Shown here piece after piece: positions 1 through 5,595 of a stretch of 6,021 nt of DNA. The first letter of the stretch is position 1. Each line of letters starts with the position of its first letter. The notes beneath the pieces were generated by a model that saw nothing but the letters and a program-made list of their open reading frames with translations, was not told where the DNA came from and made no database searches. A program made the translations under genes and the position numbers. The DNA is from Bacillota bacterium (GTDB lineage Bacteria > Bacillota_E > Sulfobacillia > Sulfobacillales > Sulfobacillaceae). The DNA is taken from the NCBI GenBank assembly GCA_021802225.1, contig JAKAAS010000133.1:1-6021 (forward strand), written 5' to 3'.

Positions 1-1
1 C

Positions 2-553
2 TATGGTTTGTTGCATGCCCCGGACTACCGCACCCGGTTTGCGGCGGATCTCAAGAAGATGCTGCCCCGGATCCCGTTTGTCGAGCATCAAGAGGACTTC
101 TGGGCTTTCTCTCACGCCGGACGGGAACTGGCTCATTGGCATCTGGACTATGAGACGGTCGAACCGTGGGAGTTAACCGAGCAGCCCCCAAGGGGAGAGA
201 AGGTCTCAGTCGCAGACTACCGTGTCCAAAAAATGCGGTGGGGCAAGGCCGCAGACGGCTCGGTGGACAAAACCGTGATCCACTACAATGCGAACATCAC
301 CCTGGAGGGCATCCCTCTCGAAGCTTACGACTATGTAGTAAACGGCAAATCGGCGCTGGAGTGGGTGATGGAACGCTATCAGGTCAAAACCGACAAAGAC
401 AGCGGGATTCTCAATGACCCCAATGCCTGGTCGGATGACCCGCGATATATTCTGGATTTGGTGAAACGGGTAGTGCGAGTCAGCCTGGAGACGTTGCGAA
501 TTGTGGCGGAGTTGCCAAGGTTATTATTCGCAGCGGAGGAGAGTGCTCAGTGA
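2..553 (+). CDS. Type ISP restriction-modification enzyme, C-terminal specificity region (5' partial)
   Basis: The reading frame is open from the first complete codon, so this is the last 183 residues of a longer protein that begins outside the window. The sequence matches the conserved C-terminal end of Type ISP restriction-modification enzymes (LlaGI/LlaBIII family) as I know it: LHAPDYRTRFAADLKKMLPRIP, then FWAFSHAGRELAHWHLDYETVEPW, then IPLEAYDYVVNGKSALEWVMERYQV, a KDSGILNDPN segment and a final YILDLVKRVVRVSLETL helix. In characterised members a single chain of about 1,500 residues carries an Mrr-like nuclease, an SF2 helicase/translocase, an adenine methyltransferase and this C-terminal target-recognition domain. 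Only the recognition domain is visible, so activity of the rest cannot be judged. No stops or frameshifts interrupt it. Its TGA stop overlaps the GTG start of the next gene, which implies co-expression. Confidence 0.88.
   Translation, partial: YGLLHAPDYRTRFAADLKKMLPRIPFVEHQEDFWAFSHAGRELAHWHLDYETVEPWELTEQPPRGEKVSVADYRVQKMRWGKAADGSVDKTVIHYNANITLEGIPLEAYDYVVNGKSALEWVMERYQVKTDKDSGILNDPNAWSDDPRYILDLVKRVVRVSLETLRIVAELPRLLFAAEESAQ
535..541 (+). promoter_or_regulatory. Shine-Dalgarno of the YaaC-family gene, inside the end of the Type ISP gene
   Basis: GGAGGAG lies 8 bases before the GTG at 550 and inside the last codons of the preceding gene. It fixes GTG as the start: the next in-frame ATG is over 100 bases downstream without such a site. 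The stop and start share the tetranucleotide GTGA, which is typical of translational coupling. Confidence 0.75.
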
Positions 554-1680
554 CAGACATTACTTGCCCCGTCACTCCAGTCAATCGGGGGTTGAATCGC
601 TTACAATCAGACCAGCAGATCCGGGACTGGCAATACCGTGTTTTTGACGCCCAATACATGTCCCACGTTATGCTCGAGCGTATTGCCGCCTTAGGGGATC
701 CCTGGTCGCATTTCTTGATCTGGGAATCAGATTGGCATGCCCGGCTAGGCATCACCAAGTTGCGGCAAGCTCCTTTTGTTTCCTGGGAGAGATTCCGCAC
801 TGGTCGACGCGTGTTGTCTTTGGAGCAGATCTGTCCAGAGGAATCTAACGAGAGGCAGGCGTCTTTTGAGGAGGACGTGCGTTTTGTAACCGCCGCCATT
901 CGCCAATCGAAAGAATATTATCAGGCGGGGCTCACCGTGTCGGAACTGACGCGTCCTACCCTGATGTTCTACAGTGCGCTTATGCTCACGCAAGCCTTGA
1001 CCGTGGCATTGTTTGGGTCCCCCTATCTCAAACGTCAGAAGGGGCATGGGTTGGTCACAAAGTTGTCGGAGGGAACCCCGGCGAGCTGGCCTGAGATTTT
1101 AACGTGGCAAGCCAGAGGGGATTTTGTGGCGCTCTACCACGCCACGCGGTGGGATGGATATTGGGTCAGCCGGCAAACGTCCAACCCCTGGCCCCAGTTT
1201 CATATTCTTGAGTGTCTACGAAGCGTGGGGATTGTGGACAGTCAGAAATTTCTGCGGGGTCCGTACCAGCTTGACCACCTGCTCTGGTCCTATGACCCGG
1301 CTCAGACGGATATTCTTCCTGGCACGGTGCGGCACGTGACACAGACGCCGGTGTTTGAGGTTCCGCGGATCGCCGTCTTGTTTATGATTGTGTTTTGGCT
1401 CGGGGTCATGGCGCGGTATCATCCCGTTTCGTGGCAACAATTACTGGTGGGGTCGGATCCGGAAGGGTATTATTGCCGTCAGGCTTTGGAGGATGTGCCT
1501 GCGCAATTTGTGCAGGCCATGCAAGAAGCGTTGCCCAACCCCTATGCTATCGCCAATTCCGCCGTTCCGTCTTCCGAGGCGGAGCATGTGAAACCCCAAG
1601 ATCTCCAACGGGAGTATCGGTTGGCGGTCCAGATCGACGGCCCTGTGCCGGCGGGATGCGAAGAGAATCCAACTCGGTAA
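550..1680 (+). CDS. YaaC-family protein of unknown function
   Basis: This 376-residue protein resembles the YaaC family, named after Bacillus subtilis YaaC, whose biochemical role is not established to my knowledge. Visible family-like features are SKEYYQAG at about residues 120-127, RPTLMFYSALMLTQA at 135-149, a GHGL motif at 165-168 (YaaC proteins have an AHG segment at this place), and a hydrophobic C-terminal helix with MARYHPVSW at 287-295. It is somewhat longer than typical YaaC proteins of about 315 residues, with an extra polar N-terminus and tail. I see no signal peptide; the hydrophobic segment at 275-288 looks like a buried helix rather than a clear membrane anchor. It starts with GTG, overlaps the Type ISP gene by 4 bases and precedes a TIR gene by 42 bases, so a part in the same defence locus is inferred from position only. 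Confidence 0.72.
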   Translation: MTDITCPVTPVNRGLNRLQSDQQIRDWQYRVFDAQYMSHVMLERIAALGDPWSHFLIWESDWHARLGITKLRQAPFVSWERFRTGRRVLSLEQICPEESNERQASFEEDVRFVTAAIRQSKEYYQAGLTVSELTRPTLMFYSALMLTQALTVALFGSPYLKRQKGHGLVTKLSEGTPASWPEILTWQARGDFVALYHATRWDGYWVSRQTSNPWPQFHILECLRSVGIVDSQKFLRGPYQLDHLLWSYDPAQTDILPGTVRHVTQTPVFEVPRIAVLFMIVFWLGVMARYHPVSWQQLLVGSDPEGYYCRQALEDVPAQFVQAMQEALPNPYAIANSAVPSSEAEHVKPQDLQREYRLAVQIDGPVPAGCEENPTR

Positions 1681-1705
1681 TGTTAAAATGTTCAGGTAAG
1701 AAAGG

Positions 1706-1711
1706 AAGGAG
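1706..1711 (+). promoter_or_regulatory. Shine-Dalgarno of the TIR gene
   Basis: AAGGAG lies 11 bases before the ATG at 1723, in the 42-base gap after the YaaC-family gene. The gap contains no hairpin or T-run that would stop transcription, so the TIR gene is probably read on the same transcript. Confidence 0.6.
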
Positions 1712-1722
1712 AACCATCCGAC

Positions 1723-2955
1723 ATGAATGATCATACCTCCTTCGGTGAATCCAGGAAGAGCGAAAACAAGACCCACCCTTATGACTTTTTTATTAGCCAC
1801 GCTTCCGAAGACAAAGAAACGGTAGCCAAACCCCTATATGAGGCGCTAATCCAGCAGGGATATCACGTCTGGTATGACGAATTTGCGTTGAAAGTTGGCG
1901 ATGCGTTACGGAAACAGATTGACCGAGGACTGAGCGAATCGCGATGGGGAATCGTGATTTTGAGTCCCGATTTCTTTCGAAAAAATTGGCCGGAAGCCGA
2001 GCTCGGAGCTCTCTTTTCCCGGCAGATGCAGGAGTCTGGCAAGGTCGTCCTTCCGGTGTGGCATCACGTGGATCACAATATGGTTGCGCGCTATTCGCCC
2101 TTGCTCACGGATTTGACCGCGGTGTCGACGGCACGGGGCATTCCTGCTGTAGCACGGGAACTCATCCGAGCAATAGCACCTGGGGGCGTTTCTGATACGA
2201 ACAACGAAACGTGTGATGTAGAGACCTTCAACGCGTCGGAATTGCTAACCCAGCAGAGTCTGACCGGTTATGTCCAGTGGCAATTCGCACTGAAGATGAG
2301 GTCGCTGAGTTCTTATGGTGTGGCTGAACTTTACGACCTTGTGCAAAGGTCTATCACTCGTGTGAATCTACAGCCAGGACGGGACGTGACGGTCCCTATT
2401 CCTGATGTGTTTTGGGACTGCAATCGCCAGCCCAGTTCCGGATCCCCGGCAATGGTTTACAAGTCAGGAGATTATTCGCCACAATACCGTAATGTGTTTA
2501 GCTATAAAATGGCGATGCTTAAGCCGGGGTGCCTAGTCTATTCGTGTATCGAACTGGGTGACCGTCAAGATTACGCCATCCACCTCGGTCCGTTGGTAAC
2601 GGACATGTTGCACTTGTTCTTGCTGCTGGAGCGTATCCACGAAGCGGAGTTGCTGCAACCAGATTTCACAGTCACAGTGCAACCTGACAGCACTCCCGGG
2701 GCATTTCTTATTCTAGAGCAACAGTCCATTGCCCGTCCGCTAGGTGCGGAACGGTATCAGTTGCACGCCGAGTCATTTTCTCTGTCCTTCGATGGGTTTT
2801 CGCGTCAATTGTATGCTCGTTTCTTTCGGAAACTATTGGGATTATTTAGGCGGGACGAGACAGTGCCGAGACCATTCCATGAACCACCATTTCCCGAATT
2901 AGACGGCGACCGGCTAGATCAATGGTTGCGAGACAGTGGCTCCACCGCTCATTAG
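1723..2955 (+). CDS. TIR-domain protein, probable NADase, with unrecognised C-terminal domain
   Basis: The 410-residue protein has a classic bacterial TIR domain at about residues 18-152. The first strand and box are YDFFISHASEDK (20-31), followed by GYHVWYDEF (46-54), a box-2-like GDALRKQIDRGL segment (59-70), the strand WGIVILSPDFF (75-85) and NWPEAELGAL (88-97). In bacterial and SARM1-type TIR domains the glutamate before the leucine in this last motif is the catalytic residue for NAD+ cleavage; here it is E93, codon 1999-2001. Family knowledge therefore supports an NAD+-consuming or NAD+-derived signal-producing enzyme; the activity itself is inferred. Residues about 165-410 form a mixed alpha/beta region that I do not recognise. 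It contains a VPIPDVFWDCN motif near 226-236 and a basic helix followed by a proline-rich segment near the end, and may be a sensor or oligomerisation domain. It follows the Type ISP and YaaC-family genes and is probably part of their operon. Confidence 0.88.
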   Translation: MNDHTSFGESRKSENKTHPYDFFISHASEDKETVAKPLYEALIQQGYHVWYDEFALKVGDALRKQIDRGLSESRWGIVILSPDFFRKNWPEAELGALFSRQMQESGKVVLPVWHHVDHNMVARYSPLLTDLTAVSTARGIPAVARELIRAIAPGGVSDTNNETCDVETFNASELLTQQSLTGYVQWQFALKMRSLSSYGVAELYDLVQRSITRVNLQPGRDVTVPIPDVFWDCNRQPSSGSPAMVYKSGDYSPQYRNVFSYKMAMLKPGCLVYSCIELGDRQDYAIHLGPLVTDMLHLFLLLERIHEAELLQPDFTVTVQPDSTPGAFLILEQQSIARPLGAERYQLHAESFSLSFDGFSRQLYARFFRKLLGLFRRDETVPRPFHEPPFPELDGDRLDQWLRDSGSTAH

Positions 2956-3093
2956 CACGATGTGGCAGGAAATGGACGGAGCCATAGTCATCCCGTGGGG
3001 AGAGATCTGGCGTGAGGCACTCGGGTAATAGAGATAGTTGGGTGGAAAAAAGTTTAGATCACCCGTATCATCATGACTTTTTTGCGATATACT
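2956..3093. other. Gap between TIR operon and toxin-antitoxin-like operon
   Basis: No gene is supported here. A possible weak hairpin pairs GGGTG (3040-3044) with CACCC (3060-3064) across a 15-base loop, and a T-run (TTTTTT, 3078-3083) follows 13 bases later. That distance is too long for an ordinary intrinsic terminator. TATACT at 3088-3093 resembles a -10 box but has no convincing -35 and would place the start of transcription in or after the SD at 3094-3102, so I do not call it a promoter. The promoter of the next operon is probably in this gap but I cannot place it. Confidence 0.4.
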
Positions 3094-3139
3094 AAGGAGG
3101 AGAAGAGCGACGGATGGTAGATTTCAGGATCACCCATAT
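3057..3139 (+). repeat. Pair of 12-base direct repeats (GATCACCCRTAT), candidate operator
   Basis: GATCACCCGTAT at 3057-3068 and GATCACCCATAT at 3128-3139 match at 11 of 12 bases and are 71 bases apart, close to seven helical turns. They bracket the SD region just upstream of a toxin-like gene and an XRE-type regulator gene. Toxin-antitoxin operons are commonly repressed by their own antitoxin at paired upstream sites, so these are candidate binding sites. This is inference; the core GATCACCC also occurs twice inside later genes of the same operon. Confidence 0.4.
3094..3102 (+). promoter_or_regulatory. Strong Shine-Dalgarno serving the leader ORF
   Basis: AAGGAGGAG is the best ribosome-binding sequence in this part of the window, yet the only ATG at suitable spacing (11 bases, ATG at 3114) opens a 13-codon frame and not the following gene. 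The ATG at 3149 of the following gene has no SD of its own in the preceding 20 bases. Confidence 0.65.
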
Positions 3140-3155
3140 TTTCTCACGATGCTGA
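3114..3155 (+). CDS. Short leader ORF (13 codons), or misframed 5' end of the next gene
   Basis: ATG at 3114 follows a strong SD and reads MVDFRITHIFSRC to a TGA at 3153-3155. The ATG of the downstream gene at 3149 lies inside its last codons in another frame, an arrangement that would allow stop-restart coupling. Alternatively this is the true N-terminus of the next gene in a shifted frame. Moving back one base at the TTT (3122-3124) joins MVDF directly to QDHPYFLTMLNELDKS and so on, which reads as a natural protein start. It could reflect a lost base, an assembly error or ribosomal -1 slippage on U-UUC. I cannot distinguish these. Confidence 0.4.
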   Translation: MVDFRITHIFSRC

Positions 3156-3484
3156 ATGAATTGGACAAATCCATACAAGCGCAAATGTTGGCGGTGCAAA
3201 CCCAGTTTGAGGCGGAATGGGAGCGGGTTCAAACACCTCATGATATTCGAAACGGTTTTTGTTTCAAGGAACTCCAGGGCAATGGTTCGTTCGACGCTTG
3301 TCATACGTACCAAATTCGAGGACGGCAGAAGTATCGACTGACGCTTTGTTTTGTGCCTCATGCACATGTTCCCACCCTCTGGTGGATGACCGTTTGGCAT
3401 AAGCGCTCCGGTAACGATCGACCCGAAGTGAAGGATGCCCAGCGTCGATGCCAAACACTCTGTGACAACGGGAGGCAATCATGA
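3149..3484 (+). CDS. Small protein, possible HigB/RelE-like toxin
   Basis: The 111-residue frame begins at the first conventional start codon after an upstream stop at 3074-3076. The pattern of its C-terminal half is like RelE/HigB-type ribosome-dependent mRNA interferases: two strands, YQIRGRQKYRLTLCF (54-68) and LWWMTVW (77-83), followed by a basic HKRSGNDRPEVKDAQRRC segment (84-101). The latter recalls the K-x-P-x-x-E-x-x-x-A-x-x-R ending of HigB proteins. The similarity is by pattern only and I see no diagnostic catalytic residue. The gene overlaps the XRE gene by 4 bases (ATGA), and toxin-before-antitoxin is the HigBA order. The true N-terminus may be about 12 residues longer if the frame shift near 3122 is real. 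An alternative is an unrelated small protein co-expressed with its regulator. Confidence 0.6.
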   Translation: MLNELDKSIQAQMLAVQTQFEAEWERVQTPHDIRNGFCFKELQGNGSFDACHTYQIRGRQKYRLTLCFVPHAHVPTLWWMTVWHKRSGNDRPEVKDAQRRCQTLCDNGRQS

Positions 3485-3969
3485 GAAATAATCTTCCTCA
3501 AGAGATCATTCAAGACGACAACAGCCTCAAAGAATACCTCAAAGCAAACTGGGTTATCGGGATGATGCTGCAGCTCGAACAGGCGCGGAAAAGTGCCGGA
3601 TTGAGTCAGGAAGGTCTCGCGCAAGTGTTGGGCCGTAAACAATCGGTTATCTCGCGTACCGAACGCGACTTGGAAGGCGCGATGTCTCTGAACCGTTATG
3701 CCGATTGGCTCTTTGCGTGTAACGCGATTCCGCACGATATCGAGATCACGAGCGTTGCCGAAGCCCGTCGGAATCTCATGGAACAAATGCATAAAGGGCA
3801 GGATCCTCCTGTCAAAGTGCCGGACTTATCGCACGGAGGGCAGTCTCTCGCGGATGCAAGACCCGTGTTGACGGCTTTGGACAGCGGAGAGGCAACCCAT
3901 AATAGCCACGAACTCACACCGGACAAAAATCATCAACAACATCATCAAGGAGGTATTACGGCAGCCTAA
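3481..3969 (+). CDS. XRE-family helix-turn-helix protein, HigA-like antitoxin or autorepressor
   Basis: Residues about 30-82 form an XRE/Cro-C1-type DNA-binding domain. The helix-turn-helix core spans 41-62 (LSQEGLAQVLGRKQSVISR then TER), with the expected leucine, alanine and glycine positions and a preceding LEQARKSAG helix. The length of 162 residues is longer than many HigA antitoxins (about 100-130). The extra C-terminal part (about 100-162) is polar and rich in His, Asn and Gln, probably flexible. The start at ATG 3481 has GGAGG 5 bases upstream and overlaps the stop of the toxin-like gene. Family knowledge predicts that it represses its own operon and, if the neighbour is a toxin, neutralises it. 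The paired repeats upstream of the operon are the candidate target. Confidence 0.82.
   Translation: MRNNLPQEIIQDDNSLKEYLKANWVIGMMLQLEQARKSAGLSQEGLAQVLGRKQSVISRTERDLEGAMSLNRYADWLFACNAIPHDIEITSVAEARRNLMEQMHKGQDPPVKVPDLSHGGQSLADARPVLTALDSGEATHNSHELTPDKNHQQHHQGGITAA
3947..3954 (+). promoter_or_regulatory. Shine-Dalgarno of the 239-residue protein gene
   Basis: AAGGAGGT inside the last codons of the XRE gene lies 14 bases before the ATG at 3969, longer than usual spacing. No nearer start codon exists in frame, and the TAATG stop/start overlap supports the ATG at 3969 being used with coupling. Confidence 0.6.
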
Positions 3970-4688
3970 TGGATCATGTGACTATTATCACGGCGTCCGA
4001 GGCCTTTAATTATCCCCCGGACCATGTTCGATTGTCTTATCTGATCACCCAGAATGTACAACGTCGGATTCAGCAGGCCTTCCAATTCCAACAGGCAGCT
4101 ATCACGCAACCTCCGGCGACATTCGGCCCGGTCGAACTTACAAACCCGCCGGGTCTCGTGTACGAATGGGGAGAATGGTCAGAGGATGGGCTGCTTATTC
4201 CTATTCGGGTGTTGCATATTGAGTCTCGTCGGGTGGTGTGGCAAATTGCCGGGGCCCACACTCACTTCATTGACGCGATTATGCGGCACTTGTTAGACAC
4301 GTGCGCTACGTCGTTGACAGCGGAAGGTAAGAAAATTCTGGAACCATGGGCGGGAACGCAGTGGTTTTCGGAACTCTCTTTTACACTAGACATTGCCCCG
4401 GACACGTGGCACCGATCCTTTCCCCTGTTGCAGTTGATTGATGACGCGATATACACGGTTATTCCTCCCGAGAAGAAAACACTTCCCGCCGTGACAGTCT
4501 TTAATTACCGGCCTGATGACGTGTTTCCCGGGGAATATCGTCCCTGGCACGGCTCAAAATTTACCTTGACATTGCGAGCCGGGACTTCCATTGCGGATAA
4601 TACGTATTATAGTGCAGCGCCGTTACAGACTGACGCACATATTGCCTTGGTGCAACGTATTGAAAAATATTTGCAGACGCAGGAATGA
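3969..4688 (+). CDS. Unrecognised protein, third gene of the toxin-antitoxin-like operon
   Basis: I do not recognise this 239-residue protein. It is predicted soluble, without signal peptide or membrane segments, and seems to alternate strands and helices. Visible points are an N-terminal AFNYPPDHVRLSYLI segment (12-26), a Trp-rich strand pair around VYEWGEWSEDGLLIPIRVLHI (64-84), RRVVWQIAGAHTHFIDAIMRHLL (87-109), WFSELSFTLDIAP (132-144), and VFNYRPDDV (177-185), which echoes the N-terminal FNYPPDHV. That echo might mean two related halves, but it is weak. Its start shares one base with the stop of the XRE gene, so the two are probably made together. A third gene after HigB-HigA is sometimes a SecB-like chaperone, but I see no SecB sequence signature and do not assign that role. 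Confidence 0.75.
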   Translation: MDHVTIITASEAFNYPPDHVRLSYLITQNVQRRIQQAFQFQQAAITQPPATFGPVELTNPPGLVYEWGEWSEDGLLIPIRVLHIESRRVVWQIAGAHTHFIDAIMRHLLDTCATSLTAEGKKILEPWAGTQWFSELSFTLDIAPDTWHRSFPLLQLIDDAIYTVIPPEKKTLPAVTVFNYRPDDVFPGEYRPWHGSKFTLTLRAGTSIADNTYYSAAPLQTDAHIALVQRIEKYLQTQE

Positions 4689-4745
4689 TTTCGTGCGTTG
4701 CAGCGGAAGTAAGATGAGTTTGCTTACAAAGGAGATGACACGACC

Positions 4746-5237
4746 ATGACCAACGATCAGAAGAAAGACGCAGCGGGTCAGGATAAGAAGATCAACGACC
4801 TGACAGAACAAATCGCCGCCAAGAACCGCCAGACCCAAAACACTAAACGGGAGCAGGCCAGATTGGCCCAAGAATTTCACGCGGCTTATCAGACACTTGT
4901 TAACCAATTGCAGCACGCGATCACCCAAGTTAATGCCTCTGTCGAGACGGGAAGCGTGCCCTTATTGAATATGAAGGACGAAACCGAGACACTCACCATA
5001 TCCAGTAGTGCTGTCCGGATAATCATAGAAAGTCAGTTTGCGGAACCGGTCGGCGTGATGACTGTTACGAGAACATTTCTATCACCCCACATGGCCTCGA
5101 CGGTGCCGATGCCATTCAAAACGATAAAATATCTGAGCGGGGAATGGGTCCGCGTTCGACAGGAAGGACAAGAGGAAACTTTAATCCCGATCACTGCTGA
5201 AGCTATCGCCGCGGCGGTATTGCAAGAATTTGCGTAA
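4746..5237 (+). CDS. Unrecognised protein with N-terminal coiled coil
   Basis: The 163-residue protein begins at ATG 4746, with AAAGGAG (4728-4734) 11 bases upstream. Residues about 5-62 are highly polar, rich in Lys, Gln and Glu with leucines at heptad-like spacing (DLTEQIAAKNRQTQN, REQARLAQEF, LVNQLQHAITQV), indicating a coiled coil and probable oligomerisation. Residues about 75-163 look like a small beta-rich domain with VRIIIESQF, GVMTVTRTFL and GEWVRVRQEG strands, ending in an Ala-rich helix. No family is recognised. It lies 57 bases after the 239-residue protein; that gap holds a short inverted repeat (GTAAG 4709-4713 / CTTAC 4723-4727) just before the SD but no terminator, so it is likely the last gene of the operon. 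Confidence 0.75.
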   Translation: MTNDQKKDAAGQDKKINDLTEQIAAKNRQTQNTKREQARLAQEFHAAYQTLVNQLQHAITQVNASVETGSVPLLNMKDETETLTISSSAVRIIIESQFAEPVGVMTVTRTFLSPHMASTVPMPFKTIKYLSGEWVRVRQEGQEETLIPITAEAIAAAVLQEFA

Positions 5238-5254
5238 TGGCAGAAAACAAAAGT

Positions 5255-5282
5255 TTGCACAACAAAAGATTAATGATATAAT
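5255..5282 (+). promoter_or_regulatory. Promoter with extended -10
   Basis: A perfect TATAAT (5277-5282) is preceded by TG one base upstream (TGATATAAT), an extended -10 element. A partial -35, TTGCAC (5255-5260), lies 16 bases further up. The region is A/T-rich and starts 17 bases after the preceding gene ends. Transcription would begin near 5289 and run about 370 bases before the next start codon, so it drives either a long leader or a separate small RNA. Confidence 0.55.
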
Positions 5283-5301
5283 ATAAAATGTAAATAAGTA
5301 A

Positions 5302-5312
5302 TACGTTACGTA
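5302..5312. repeat. Small palindrome just after the predicted transcription start
   Basis: TACGT-T-ACGTA is a perfect inverted repeat of two 5-base arms around one base, about 13 bases after the predicted start of transcription. The position would suit a repressor site. It is short enough to be chance. Confidence 0.3.
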
Positions 5313-5324
5313 GCTCATGCAATA

Positions 5325-5479
5325 GAGCTCCGAACGGTCCGAGCTAAAGCTCGCTTGACACAGATGCCGAGGCAGCCGGCGGTTTGTCTGCCAAAACGGT
5401 CCGACCAATGTGTCGATGACCAGGGTCCCAGGGGGGAACTATGCCTGCGGCTTACTTTCAGAACACCAAAAAACTCCTG
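5325..5479 (+). ncRNA. Candidate structured RNA or leader
   Basis: This non-coding stretch has several possible stems. TTGACACA (5355-5362) can pair with TGTGTCGA (5409-5416) over 8 pairs, one of them G-T. Inside it GGCAG (5371-5375) pairs with CTGCC (5388-5392). Before it CGAGC (5340-5344) pairs with GCTCG (5349-5353) around a TAAA loop. A 10-base direct repeat, AACGGTCCGA, occurs at 5333-5342 and 5395-5404. CAGG (5429-5432) could pair either with CCTG at 5444-5447 or with CCTG at 5476-5479; the latter is followed by TTTTTT (5484-5489), a possible weak terminator or switch. A good promoter lies just upstream. I match no known riboswitch or RNA family, and the stems were found by eye without energy calculation. 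Confidence 0.35.
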
Positions 5480-5483
5480 TAAA

Positions 5484-5571
5484 TTTTTTACCCTTTTCCC
5501 CTTTTTCTCCCATTAATCATTCTGCATTCTACTTAGTTTTCTTAACACACGGCAGATCTCAATTTGGCGTG
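5484..5571. other. Pyrimidine-rich and A/T-rich non-coding stretch
   Basis: From 5484 to about 5511 the + strand is almost pure T and C (T6, CCC, T4, CCCC, T5 blocks) with a single A, followed by unremarkable A/T-rich sequence. A 65-codon frame crosses this region but has no SD and a composition dictated by the tract, so no gene is supported. Confidence 0.4.
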
Positions 5572-5595
5572 TTTTTTTCGCGTTTGCGAAAAAAA
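5572..5595. repeat. Perfect 10-base inverted repeat (T7CGC / GCGA7)
   Basis: TTTTTTTCGC (5572-5581) and GCGAAAAAAA (5586-5595) are perfect reverse complements around the four-base loop GTTT. The stem is mostly A-T pairs and is not followed by a T-run on the + strand. It directly abuts the GC-rich hairpin at 5596-5617. Confidence 0.6.

Noticed and set aside
480..899. Minus-strand open frame of 139 codons
   Set aside because: Lies opposite the well-supported YaaC-family and Type ISP genes, has no family resemblance and a Ser/Cys/Arg-rich composition typical of antisense reading.
1395..1730. Plus-strand frame of 111 codons overlapping the end of the YaaC-family gene
   Set aside because: Composition is Gly/Arg/Cys-rich as in a shadow frame, and it runs across the SD and start of the TIR gene.
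3088..3093. TATACT as -10 box of the second operon
   Set aside because: No -35 at proper spacing and transcription would start at or after the strong SD, removing it from the message.
3092..3478. Minus-strand open frame of 128 codons opposite the toxin-like gene
   Set aside because: The plus-strand frame shares a coupled ATGA overlap with the XRE gene and has a sensible strand/helix pattern; the minus frame lacks an SD and a coherent fold.
3358..3792. Minus-strand open frame of 144 codons
   Set aside because: Overlaps the clear XRE helix-turn-helix gene on the other strand, which explains the sequence.
5333..5404. CRISPR-like repeats
   Set aside because: Only two 10-base copies, too short and too few for an array, and no cas genes in the window.
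5429..5450. Possible T-box-like or other known riboswitch motif in the G-rich stretch
   Set aside because: The G-run followed by AACTATGCC does not match the T-box AGGGTGGNACCGCG core or any other riboswitch core I know.
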